Positions 1-6,246 of a stretch of 7,674 nucleotides of DNA are shown here, one piece after another. The position numbers were made by a program, and so were the translations under genes. The notes beneath the pieces are model-generated. The model did not search any database. It saw only the letters and a list, made by a program, of their open reading frames with translations, and had not been told where the DNA came from. Each line of letters starts with the position of its first letter. The first letter of the stretch is position 1. The stretch comes from Pseudomonadota bacterium (lineage in GTDB: Bacteria; Pseudomonadota; Alphaproteobacteria; Rhodospirillales; 2-02-FULL-58-16), in assembly GCA_022560215.1 (NCBI GenBank), contig JADFTO010000134.1:1-7674 (forward strand), read 5' to 3'.

Positions 1-375
1 CACCGTGTCGCCGCCGATCAGGGTCAAGTCGAATGACGCCTGTTCCGCGGCGAGTGCCAGGGCGAACTGGCCGACCCATTCCTCGTCCCTGTCTTCAGGC
101 AAGGCCAACGACAGCGTATAGGCCTTAGGGATGGCACCCATGGCCGCCAGGTCCGAAAGGTTGACCCGCAAGGCCTTGGCCGCGACGACCGCGGGCGGGT
201 CGTCGCTGCGAAAGTGGACGCTCTCGACGATGGTGTCGGTGGTGATCACCATGCGCTGGCCGGGCTCTATGCCGAGTACGGCGGCGTCGTCGGCGAGGGC
301 GAAGGCGCCGGGCTCGTCGCTCGCGAGGGGGGCGAAGTACCGGGCTATGAGTTCGAACTCATCGGCCTTGCCCAT
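1..375 (-). CDS. thiL: Thiamine-monophosphate kinase (N-terminal 125 residues, cut by window edge)
   Basis: ThiL phosphorylates thiamine monophosphate with ATP to give thiamine diphosphate, the last step of cofactor synthesis, in the cytoplasm. The visible 125 codons start MGKADEFELIARYFAP and carry the family's N-terminal signatures: DDAAV at residues 29-33, TTDTIVESVHF at 45-55, AKALRVNLSDLAAMGA at 66-81 and the metal-binding GGDT at 121-124. The conserved aspartates (D29, D30, D47, D75, D123) are all present. The ATG at 375 is preceded by GGGGAGGACA, a good Shine-Dalgarno sequence that is itself the edge of the G-rich repeat in nusB. The start lies inside nusB, overlapping its last 17 bases, so translational coupling is likely. 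The C-terminal part, normally around 200 further residues, is outside the window. Identification is firm. Confidence 0.95.
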   Translation of the reverse strand, partial: MGKADEFELIARYFAPLASDEPGAFALADDAAVLGIEPGQRMVITTDTIVESVHFRSDDPPAVVAAKALRVNLSDLAAMGAIPKAYTLSLALPEDRDEEWVGQFALALAAEQASFDLTLIGGDTV

Positions 376-895
376 TGTCCTCCCCTTCCCCCATCTCGGC
401 CCCTTCCCCCATCTCGGCCCCTTCCCCCATCTCGGCGCTTCTCAAGGATCGCGCCAGATGATCGAGCACGGCGTTGACCAGGCCGGCTTCATTGCCGGCG
501 AAAAAGGCGTGGGTCAGGTTCACGTATTCGTTGATGACGACCTTGGGGGGGATGTCGCCGAGGGCGAGCAGCTCGTAGGCGCCGGCCCTGAGGATGGCCT
601 TCAGGACCGCCTCCAGCCTGTCCATGGGCCAGTCCTCGCTGAGCGCGTCGCCGATCATGGCGTCGATCTCTTCCAGGCGGCCGTCGACGCCCCGCACCAG
701 AACGCCCAGAAAGTAAACATCGGGCGGCGGGGCGTCGCCGTCTTCGGCGGCCGACTTCCAGCGGCTTTGCATGAATTCCACGAGCACCGGATCGGCCTTG
801 GCGCCGGCGATGTCCATCTCGTAGAGGGCCTGGACGGCGGCCAGGCGCGCGGCGCCGCGGCGGCCGGCCCTCCTCTCCTTGCCCGGGGCGCTCAT
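359..895 (-). CDS. nusB: Transcription antitermination factor NusB with a repetitive C-terminal tail
   Basis: NusB binds boxA RNA with NusE (ribosomal protein S10) and supports antitermination on rRNA operons. The 178-residue protein has the all-helical NusB core: RRGAARLAAVQALYEMDIAG at 12-31, ILRAGAYELL at 101-110, DIPPKVVINEYVNL at 114-127 and GNEAGLVNAVLDHLAR at 134-149. The ATG at 895 overlaps the ribH stop as ATGA, and no strong ribosome binding site precedes it, which fits coupled translation; a longer frame upstream is ribH shadow. After about residue 152 the core ends and the protein continues as three perfect copies of AEMGEG (154-171) followed by EDNGQGR. This acidic tail comes from an 18-bp DNA repeat and is not part of the usual NusB fold. 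Location between ribH and thiL is common in Proteobacteria. Confidence 0.94.
   Translation of the reverse strand: MSAPGKERRAGRRGAARLAAVQALYEMDIAGAKADPVLVEFMQSRWKSAAEDGDAPPPDVYFLGVLVRGVDGRLEEIDAMIGDALSEDWPMDRLEAVLKAILRAGAYELLALGDIPPKVVINEYVNLTHAFFAGNEAGLVNAVLDHLARSLRSAEMGEGAEMGEGAEMGEGEDNGQGR
382..435 (-). repeat. Three perfect tandem copies of an 18-bp G-rich repeat
   Basis: Units at 382-399, 400-417 and 418-435 are identical; on the minus strand each reads CCGAGATGGGGGAAGGGG. They encode the AEMGEG repeats of the NusB tail and end 6 bases before the thiL ATG, supplying its purine-rich ribosome binding site. Each unit has one G5 and one G4 run, so the mRNA-sense strand carries six G-runs of at least four, with 2- and 7-base linkers, which fits the simple G-quadruplex pattern. 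A gain or loss of units keeps the nusB frame, so copy number may vary by slippage. Confidence 0.93.
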
Positions 896-1356
896 CGCAA
901 TACGAGGCGCAGATGTTTCTTGAGCCCGATCATCCGCAGACAGGCCTCGGCGGCGGTGGCGCCCTTGTTCAGTTTGTCCCGGGCCGCGCGTTCCCATGCC
1001 TGTTCCCGGGACTCGCAGGTCAGTATCCCGAAGCCGAGCGCGATCTGGTGGGACTGGGTGAGCTCCATCAGCGCCCTTATGGATTCCCGGGCGATGTGCT
1101 CGTGATGGCCGGTTTCCCCCCGGATCACGCAGCCGAGCGCGATGAAGCCGGCGTAGTCCTCCGTCGCCGAATGGATTTCCATGGCCTGGATGGCGAAGCG
1201 CACCGCGGCCGGCACCTCGAAGGTCCCCGGCACCTCGAGACGAACGTAGCCATGCCCGGCTTCCTCGAGAACGGCCGCCGCCCCGGCCGTCATCTCGTCG
1301 GCGATGTCCTCGTAGAAGCGGGCCTCGACGATGAGGATGGGTGACGACGCGTCCAT
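892..1356 (-). CDS. ribH: 6,7-dimethyl-8-ribityllumazine synthase
   Basis: RibH condenses 5-amino-6-ribitylamino-uracil with 3,4-dihydroxy-2-butanone 4-phosphate to form lumazine, the substrate of riboflavin synthase. The 154-residue length is standard for the family. Visible motifs are EVPGTFEVPAA at 41-51 (substrate pocket), ALGCVIRGETGHHEHIA at 73-89 with H84 aligning with the catalytic histidine of the Bacillus enzyme, and FGILTCESREQAWERA at 109-124 with the phosphate-binding arginine R123, followed by NKG at 130-132. The ATG at 1356 begins one base after the ribB stop (TGA-C-ATG), with GGGA about 7 bases upstream. The gene ends in a 4-base ATGA overlap with nusB. It uses the product of ribB next door and of ribD in the same operon. 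Confidence 0.96.
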   Translation of the reverse strand: MDASSPILIVEARFYEDIADEMTAGAAAVLEEAGHGYVRLEVPGTFEVPAAVRFAIQAMEIHSATEDYAGFIALGCVIRGETGHHEHIARESIRALMELTQSHQIALGFGILTCESREQAWERAARDKLNKGATAAEACLRMIGLKKHLRLVLR

Positions 1357-1357
1357 G

Positions 1358-2476
1358 TCATTTCCCGTCCAGGGGGATGGGGCGGTGGTCGGTCACGGTC
1401 AGGCCATAACCCTCGAGGCCGACGATGGTGCGCTTGGAATTGGACAGCAGGATCATCTCCTTGATCCCGAGATCCAGCAATATCTGGGCGCCGACGCCGT
1501 AGACCCTGAGCTCCCCTCCTCCCTGCCCGCTCAAGCCGAGCTTCGCCCGCACCCTGTCGGACAGAGTGGTCTGGTAGGGCTCGCGGATGATGACCACCAC
1601 GCCCCGGCCCTCTTCGGAGATCAATTCCATGGACCGGTGGAGTTCCTTGGCCTTGTCGGAGCGGTTGTTCCCCAGAACGTCGTCGAGAACATTGAGGGCG
1701 TGCATGCGCGTCAGGACCGGGGCGGCGGTGGACAGGTCTCCCTTCACCAGGGCCACGTGCTCGGCGTAGGTAACTTTGTTGGCGTAGACGATCATGTTGA
1801 ACTCGCCGCCGTAGAGGCTGTCCAGGGTGGTTTCCAGGACGCGCTCGACGATGCGGTCATGGCGCAGCCGGTAGGCGATGAGGTCGGCGATGGTGGCGAT
1901 CCTGAGGCCATGGAACTGGGAGAATTTGACCAGGTCCGGCATGCGGGCCATGGTGCCGTCCTCGTTCATGATCTCGCAGACCACGCCGGACGGGTTGAGC
2001 CCCGCCAGGCGGGCCACGTCCACCGCCGCTTCGGTGTGTCCGGTGCGCTCAAGCACGCCGCCCGCCCTCGATTGGAGGGGAAACACGTGGCCGGGGCTGA
2101 TGATGTCGTCAGGGCCCTTGGTGGGGTCGATGGCGGTGGCGATGGTGCGCGCCCTGTCGGAGGCGGAAATGCCCGTGCTCACCCCTTCGCGCGCCTCGAT
2201 GGACACCGTGAACGCCGTCTGGTGGCGGGATTCGTTGTTGTGGGCCATGAGGGGCAGGTTCAGCTCGCTGACCCGCTCCGGCGTCAGGGACAGGCAGATC
2301 AGCCCGCGGCCGTGCTTGGCCATGAAGTTGATGACGTCTGGTGTCGCCATCTGGGCCGGAATGACGAGGTCGCCCTCGTTCTCCCTTTCCTCGTCATCGA
2401 CGAGGATGATCATCTTGCCGTTGCGGGAATCCTCGATGATTTCCTTGATGGAGGAAAGAAACTGGCTGTCGGTCAC
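1358..2476 (-). CDS. ribB: 3,4-dihydroxy-2-butanone 4-phosphate synthase fused to a degenerate GTP cyclohydrolase II-like domain (RibBA/RibBX type)
   Basis: The N-terminal half (about residues 1-205) is a complete RibB domain, which converts ribulose 5-phosphate to dihydroxybutanone phosphate plus formate. It has the acidic metal-binding loop VDDEERENEGD at 26-36, HGRGLICLSL at 55-64, REGVSTGISASDRA at 96-109 and SPGHVFPL with RTGHTEA at 127-150. The C-terminal half (about 206-372) resembles GTP cyclohydrolase II by position and by LRVYGVGAQILLDLGI at 323-338, but contains no cysteine. It therefore lacks the three zinc ligands, and the QEGRGIGL-type motif is replaced by REPYQTTLSD at 298-307. 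It should not hydrolyse GTP. Such RibB fusions are widespread in Proteobacteria and have been called RibBX. The start is GTG at 2476, overlapping the ribE stop as GTGA, with AAGGA six bases upstream. An N-terminal ATG alternative was not seen. Confidence 0.93.
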   Translation of the reverse strand: MTDSQFLSSIKEIIEDSRNGKMIILVDDEERENEGDLVIPAQMATPDVINFMAKHGRGLICLSLTPERVSELNLPLMAHNNESRHQTAFTVSIEAREGVSTGISASDRARTIATAIDPTKGPDDIISPGHVFPLQSRAGGVLERTGHTEAAVDVARLAGLNPSGVVCEIMNEDGTMARMPDLVKFSQFHGLRIATIADLIAYRLRHDRIVERVLETTLDSLYGGEFNMIVYANKVTYAEHVALVKGDLSTAAPVLTRMHALNVLDDVLGNNRSDKAKELHRSMELISEEGRGVVVIIREPYQTTLSDRVRAKLGLSGQGGGELRVYGVGAQILLDLGIKEMILLSNSKRTIVGLEGYGLTVTDHRPIPLDGK

Positions 2477-3069
2477 GGCTGGTCCTTTTCTATGAGGCGC
2501 GCAACATAGCGTGCCAGCATGTCGATTTCCATATTCACCGCCTGGCCCTGGCCGAGAAGGCCGAGGGTGGTGTTGGCGCGGGTGTGGGGAATGACGTTGA
2601 TGCCGAAGCGCCCGCCGTCCACGTCGTTGACCGTCAGCGAGACCCCGTCTATAGCCACCGATCCCTTGGCCGCGAGGAAGCGTTCCAGTCCCTCCGGCGC
2701 GTCCAGGACGAGGCTGAGCGAGTCCCCGTCCTCGGTGACGTCCGAAACGCGGGCCATGCCGTCCACGTGGCCGAAGACCAGGTGCCCGCCCAGTTCATCC
2801 CCCGCCCTCAGCGCCCTTTCCAGGTTGACCGGCGTGCCGACCCGCCAGTCGCCGATGGTGGTCCGGCTCATGGTTTCCGAAGACGCCGAGGCGGCGAACC
2901 AGCCGGGTCCGCGGTCGGTTACCGTCAGACAGACGCCCGAGCAGCAAACGGAAGCGCCGGTGTCGATGGCGCCGGTGTCGTAGGCGGTGTCGATTTCGAT
3001 GCGGCGGTCCTTATTCCCGCCGCTAACGGCGCGAACCCGCCCCAGATCGGTGATGATTCCGGTGAACAT
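2473..3069 (-). CDS. ribE: Riboflavin synthase, alpha chain
   Basis: RibE dismutates two lumazine molecules into riboflavin and a pyrimidine that RibH reuses. The protein has 198 residues, near the usual size of about 200-215. It starts with the family hallmark MFTGII and shows the two tandem barrel repeats: the first with GVCLTV at 45-50 and SSETMSRT at 63-70, the second with GGHLVFGHVDG at 94-104 and DGVSLTV at 141-147. The C-terminal helix NMEIDMLARYVARL at 179-192 is the trimerisation segment. The ATG at 3069 is fixed by the MFTGII start. No clear ribosome binding site precedes it: the 5' neighbour is the end of the palindromic element, giving GGTATAAGCC before the ATG. Translation may rely on coupling, either with the ancestral ribD stop or with the frame that crosses the element. 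The gene ends in a GTGA overlap with ribB. Confidence 0.96.
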   Translation of the reverse strand: MFTGIITDLGRVRAVSGGNKDRRIEIDTAYDTGAIDTGASVCCSGVCLTVTDRGPGWFAASASSETMSRTTIGDWRVGTPVNLERALRAGDELGGHLVFGHVDGMARVSDVTEDGDSLSLVLDAPEGLERFLAAKGSVAIDGVSLTVNDVDGGRFGINVIPHTRANTTLGLLGQGQAVNMEIDMLARYVARLIEKDQP

Positions 3070-3075
3070 GGCTTA

Positions 3076-3107
3076 TACCAAGGATCGCTGATAATGACCC
3101 CTAGAGA
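3076..3107 (+). repeat. Left terminal inverted repeat of the element
   Basis: This pairs with 3305-3336 with 31 of 32 matches. The single mismatch is C at 3101 against the expected A. It contains AAGGA, nine bases, then ATG (3094-3096) when read into the element. Its outer end lies three codons' length from nothing but the TTA copy and GGC before the ribE start. Confidence 0.85.
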
Positions 3108-3304
3108 TCGCGTAGGCGGTCCGTCGGGTAGGAGGAATGCCGCCGGCGATGCGGTGCATCGTCAAGGCTTTCCGACGCCCTCCGACGGGCCGCATACGCG
3201 ACCCGAAGGGCGGCATACCAAGGCTTTCGGACGTCGTCGCCCACGCTTTGCGATGCCCCACATCGCCACAGCGCGCGCTTAAGGCCGAAAACCTTGGTAA
3301 GCCG

Positions 3305-3336
3305 TCTCTATGGGTCATTATCAGCGATCCTTGGTA
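3305..3336 (-). repeat. Right terminal inverted repeat of the element
   Basis: This is the inverted partner of 3076-3107. Its outer base (3336) directly adjoins the ribD stop codon at 3337-3339. Read inward on the minus strand it holds AAGGA, a nine-base gap and ATG at 3318-3316. That ATG opens an 81-codon frame across the element. Confidence 0.85.
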
Positions 3337-4452
3337 TTACCGAGCCCGATGATAAGTCTCGAGGACGTCCGGGCCCACCGGAGTGAGGCCCGAGCGGATG
3401 AATTCCGGGGCCTCGGCCAGGGTCTGGACGCCGAAATCCACGGCGGCCGGGATGCCGCCGCCGCCGATCACACGGGGATTGCGGAACCAGGCCACCCGGT
3501 CGACCAGGCCGGAACGGAGCAGCGCCGCCGCCAGGTGTCCGCCGCCCTCGACGAGCACGCGGGTCAGGCCCCGGCGGCCGAATTCCTCCGCCATCCAGCG
3601 GGGGTCGGGATGGACGTCGGCGCCGGGCTCGGATTCGATCACGGTGACGCCGCATTCGCGGAGCGCCTTGATGCGGTTCTTTTCTCCCCCCTTCACGGTG
3701 ACCAGCCAGGTGGGAGTGGCGCCCGCGGTCTGCACCAGTTTGCTGATCAAGGGGATGCGCAGGTGGCTGTCGGCGACGATCCTCACCGGCGAGTGGTCCT
3801 CCATGCCGGGCAGCCGGCAGGTGAGACGGGGATCGTCCGCAAGCACGGTGCCGACGCTGGTGAGGACGGCGTCGTGATCGGCGCGCATGCCGTGGACCAA
3901 GTCCCTTGCCGCCTTGCCCGTAATCCATCGGCTTTCGCCCGTCCGGGTGGCGATGCGTCCATCCAGCGTGGTCGCCGACTTGAGCGTGATCAGCGGCCTG
4001 CCCTCCCGTACTTTAAGGAAGTATCCGGCATTGAGGCTCTGCGCTTCCTCTTCCAGGACGCCGGCGGCGACGGAGACGCCCGCCGCTCGCAGGCGGGCCG
4101 CCCCGCGCCCGGACACCCTGGGATCGGGGTCAACGGCTGCGATCACGACGCGGGCGACGCCGGCGTCGATCAGGGCTTCCGTGCAAGGCGGGGTCTTGGC
4201 GTGGTGATCGCAGGGTTCGAGGGTGACGTAGGCCGTGGCGCCTTTCGCCTTGGGGCCGGCGCGGCGCAGGGCTTCCGTCTCGGCATGGGGACGCCCGCCC
4301 CTTCTCGTCCAGCCGCGCCCCGCCACCGTGGCCCCGTTGACGATAACGCAGCCGACGGCGGGGTTGGGCCAGACCAGCCCGAGTCCCCGCCGCGCCAGGG
4401 CCAGGGCCACGCGCATGAATTGGAAGTCGCGGGAGTCAGTCGTCGCCACCAT
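3337..4452 (-). CDS. ribD: Bifunctional riboflavin deaminase/reductase
   Basis: RibD carries out two consecutive steps: deamination of the pyrimidine made by GTP cyclohydrolase II, then NADPH-dependent reduction of its ribosyl side chain. The 371-residue protein has the N-terminal zinc deaminase with PNPAVGCVIV at 29-38, HAE at 56-58 and the PC...C zinc ligands C81 and C90. The C-terminal reductase has LKSATTLDGRIA at 157-168, SVGTVLADDPRLT at 199-211 and VLVEGGG at 299-305. The ATG at 4452 was chosen because the family's conserved FMRVAL segment needs residues before it; the next ATG (4416) is that methionine. The start overlaps nrdR by 17 bases. The frame continues upstream of 4452, but that part is nrdR shadow. 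The TAA stop abuts the palindromic element, which separates the gene from ribE. Confidence 0.94.
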   Translation of the reverse strand: MVATTDSRDFQFMRVALALARRGLGLVWPNPAVGCVIVNGATVAGRGWTRRGGRPHAETEALRRAGPKAKGATAYVTLEPCDHHAKTPPCTEALIDAGVARVVIAAVDPDPRVSGRGAARLRAAGVSVAAGVLEEEAQSLNAGYFLKVREGRPLITLKSATTLDGRIATRTGESRWITGKAARDLVHGMRADHDAVLTSVGTVLADDPRLTCRLPGMEDHSPVRIVADSHLRIPLISKLVQTAGATPTWLVTVKGGEKNRIKALRECGVTVIESEPGADVHPDPRWMAEEFGRRGLTRVLVEGGGHLAAALLRSGLVDRVAWFRNPRVIGGGGIPAAVDFGVQTLAEAPEFIRSGLTPVGPDVLETYHRAR

Positions 4453-4894
4453 CCAATGTTCCAACGAATTCCTCGAAGTCCTTGGCCTCGCGGAAGTTGC
4501 GGTAGACCGAGGCGAAGCGGACATACCCCACCTGGTCCAGGTCGGCAAGGTGCTCCATGACCATCTCGCCGATGGCCTTGGTTGGGATTTCGGTCTCACC
4601 CAGGGTCTCCAGGCGCCGTTGGATGCTGTTGACGATGCGCTCGATGCGATCGTCCTCGACCGGCCGCTTGCGCAGGGCGATTTGCAGGGAGCGGGTCAGT
4701 TTTTCCCGGTCGAACGGGGCTTTCTTGCCATTGTTCTTGCGCACCGTCAGCTCGCGGAGCTGAACCCGCTCGAAGGTGGTGAAGCGGGACCCGCACTCAG
4801 GACAGTAGCGGCGGCGGCGGATGGTCGCGTTTTCCTCCGTCGGCCGCGAGTCTTTGACCTGGGTGTCCCCGTGATGGCAAAACGGACAACGCAT
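4436..4894 (-). CDS. nrdR: Transcriptional repressor NrdR
   Basis: NrdR is the ATP/dATP-sensing repressor of ribonucleotide reductase genes; it binds paired NrdR boxes. The 152-residue protein is of standard length. It has the N-terminal zinc ribbon, C3/C6 and C31/C34 in CPFC and CPEC, followed by GSRFTTFERV at 35-44. The ATP-cone domain begins about residue 49 with LTVRKNNGKKAPFDREKL and ends around 140 after YVRFASVYRNF. The ATG at 4894 follows AAAGGGGGGGAAGCG, a purine-rich ribosome binding region with a G7 run. It lies 26 bases after glyA and overlaps ribD by 17 bases. Linkage of nrdR to ribD is widespread in Proteobacteria. Two NrdR-box-like sites over the rpiB promoter suggest that it may regulate its own operon. 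Confidence 0.96.
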   Translation of the reverse strand: MRCPFCHHGDTQVKDSRPTEENATIRRRRYCPECGSRFTTFERVQLRELTVRKNNGKKAPFDREKLTRSLQIALRKRPVEDDRIERIVNSIQRRLETLGETEIPTKAIGEMVMEHLADLDQVGYVRFASVYRNFREAKDFEEFVGTLDGGDD

Positions 4895-4920
4895 CGCTTC
4901 CCCCCCTTTCTTTCAATCAC

Positions 4921-6228
4921 TCAACCGGCGTAGATGGAGAAGCGCCGGCACAGTTCGGCGACTTTCCCGGCCCCATGGGCTTCGGCGGCGCTGTTGTCAT
5001 CGGGATTGGCGGCCAGGCCGTCCAGCACGTCGCCGATCAGATTCCCGACCTGGCGGAATTCCCCGGGCCCGAAGCCCCGCGTGGTCGCCGCCGAAGTGCC
5101 GAGCCGGATGCCCGACGTGATGGTGGGCTTTTCCGGATCGAAGGGAATGCCGTTCTTGTTGCAGGTCATGGAAGCGCGCTCCAGGCTGGCCTCGGCGATG
5201 TCGCCCGTGAGCTTCTTGGGCCTCAGGTCGACCAGGACGAGATGGGTATCGGTTCCCCCCGAAACGATCTGGAATCCCCGTTCCTCGAGCACCGAGGCGA
5301 GCACCTTGGCATTTTCGACCACGGTTTGCGCGTAGACCTTGAACCGGGGCTCCAGCGCCTCGCCCAAGCCCACCGCCTTGGCCGCGATCACGTGCATCAG
5401 CGGGCCGCCCTGGAGCCCCGGAAACACGGCGGAATTGATCTTCTTGGCGAGGTCCGGATCGTCGGTGAGAATCATCCCACCGCGGGCGCCCCGCAGGGTC
5501 TTGTGGGTGGTCGTGGTGATCACATGGGCGAAGGGAATCGGGCTCGGATGGACTCCGGCGGCCACCAGGCCGGCGAAATGGGCCATGTCGACCATGAGAT
5601 AGGCGCCGGCGCCGTCGCAAATGGCCCGGAAGCGCTCGAAATCGAGGATCCTGGGATAGGCCGAGCCGCCGGCGATGATCAGCTTCGGCTTGATCTCCCG
5701 GGCCTGGGTTTCCAGCCGGTCATAGTCGATCAGGGCGTCTTCGCGCCGGACGCCGTACTGAACGGCGTTGAACCACTTCCCCGACTGCGACGGCGGCGCG
5801 CCGTGGGTCAGGTGCCCCCCCGCCGCCAGGGACATGCCCAAGATGGTGTCGCCCGGTTTCAGCAGGGCCATGAACACGGCCCCGTTGGCCTGGGCGCCCG
5901 AATGGGGCTGGACGTTGGCGAATCGGCAGCCGAACAGCTCCCTTGCCCGGTCGATGGCCAATTGCTCGGAGACGTCCACGTGCTCGCACCCGCCGTAGTA
6001 GCGCCGCCCGGGCAGGCCCTCGGCGTATTTGTTGGTCAACACCGAGCCCTGGGCCTCCAGGACGGCGCGCGACACGATGTTCTCGGACGCGATCAGTTCG
6101 ATCCGATTCTGCTGGCGCTTCAATTCGGCCTGGATGGAACGGTGGATCTCCGGATCGGCCATGGCCAGGGAGTCGCCGAAAAATCGGTCATGGTGGTCGG
6201 AGAAATGGATGGCGTCGGCGACAGACAT
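4921..6228 (-). CDS. glyA: Serine hydroxymethyltransferase
   Basis: GlyA interconverts serine and glycine using pyridoxal phosphate and transfers the carbon to tetrahydrofolate, feeding purine, thymidylate and methionine synthesis. The 435 residues are slightly longer than the E. coli enzyme, mainly through an N-terminal extension of about 20 residues before the usual start of homology. Visible motifs are ELIASEN at 44-50, NKYAEGLPGRRYYGGCE at 66-82, VDMAHFAGLVAAG at 213-225 with D214 and H217 stacking on the cofactor, and THKTLRGARGG at 241-251 with the Schiff-base lysine K243. SGIRLGTSAATTRG, near the C-terminus, carries the substrate-carboxylate arginine. The ATG at 6228 has AAAGGA about 10 bases upstream and lies 18 bases after rpiB, so the two are probably co-transcribed. 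Confidence 0.97.
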   Translation of the reverse strand: MSVADAIHFSDHHDRFFGDSLAMADPEIHRSIQAELKRQQNRIELIASENIVSRAVLEAQGSVLTNKYAEGLPGRRYYGGCEHVDVSEQLAIDRARELFGCRFANVQPHSGAQANGAVFMALLKPGDTILGMSLAAGGHLTHGAPPSQSGKWFNAVQYGVRREDALIDYDRLETQAREIKPKLIIAGGSAYPRILDFERFRAICDGAGAYLMVDMAHFAGLVAAGVHPSPIPFAHVITTTTHKTLRGARGGMILTDDPDLAKKINSAVFPGLQGGPLMHVIAAKAVGLGEALEPRFKVYAQTVVENAKVLASVLEERGFQIVSGGTDTHLVLVDLRPKKLTGDIAEASLERASMTCNKNGIPFDPEKPTITSGIRLGTSAATTRGFGPGEFRQVGNLIGDVLDGLAANPDDNSAAEAHGAGKVAELCRRFSIYAG

Positions 6229-6246
6229 TTAAGAAATTTCCTTTGC

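Larger units (their letters stand above)
3076..3336. mobile_element. MITE-like palindromic element inserted at the ribD stop codon
   Basis: The 261-bp segment has inverted ends: 3076-3100 matches 3312-3336 perfectly (25 bp), and the match continues after one mismatch for six more bases to 3107/3305. The outermost bases are TACCAAGG and CCTTGGTA. Direct TTA copies at 3073-3075 and 3337-3339 look like a 3-bp target duplication; because the ends are palindromic, a TA duplication is also possible. No transposase is encoded, so it would be non-autonomous. It separates ribD from ribE in an operon whose other rib junctions overlap or nearly touch. The interior holds a nested inverted repeat (3216-3230 with 3285-3299, 14 of 15) and a GATGC-GGT-GCATC hairpin at 3148-3160. 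The family cannot be named without a database search. Confidence 0.8.

Noticed and set aside
1331..2509. Plus-strand open frame of 392 codons antisense to ribB
   Set aside because: Shadow of ribB: low-complexity, rich in G, D, H and V, with no family resemblance.
3073..3318. 81-codon frame across the palindromic element as a genuine protein gene
   Set aside because: The composition is basic and low in structure, and the ends simply translate the inverted repeat. It is kept only as a coupling hypothesis in the findings, not as a gene.
3070..3336. FMN riboswitch or intrinsic terminator between ribD and ribE
   Set aside because: The conserved FMN-aptamer segments are absent, and the inverted ends are about 200 bases apart with no following T-run. 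Flanking TTA copies fit an insertion better.
4416..4452. ATG at 4416 as the ribD start
   Set aside because: That methionine is the conserved one in the FMRVAL segment; family members have residues before it, so 4452 is preferred.
3310..4560. Plus-strand open frame of 416 codons beginning in the element's right inverted repeat
   Set aside because: It runs antisense through ribD and into nrdR. The ATG in the repeat is notable, but the rest is shadow sequence.
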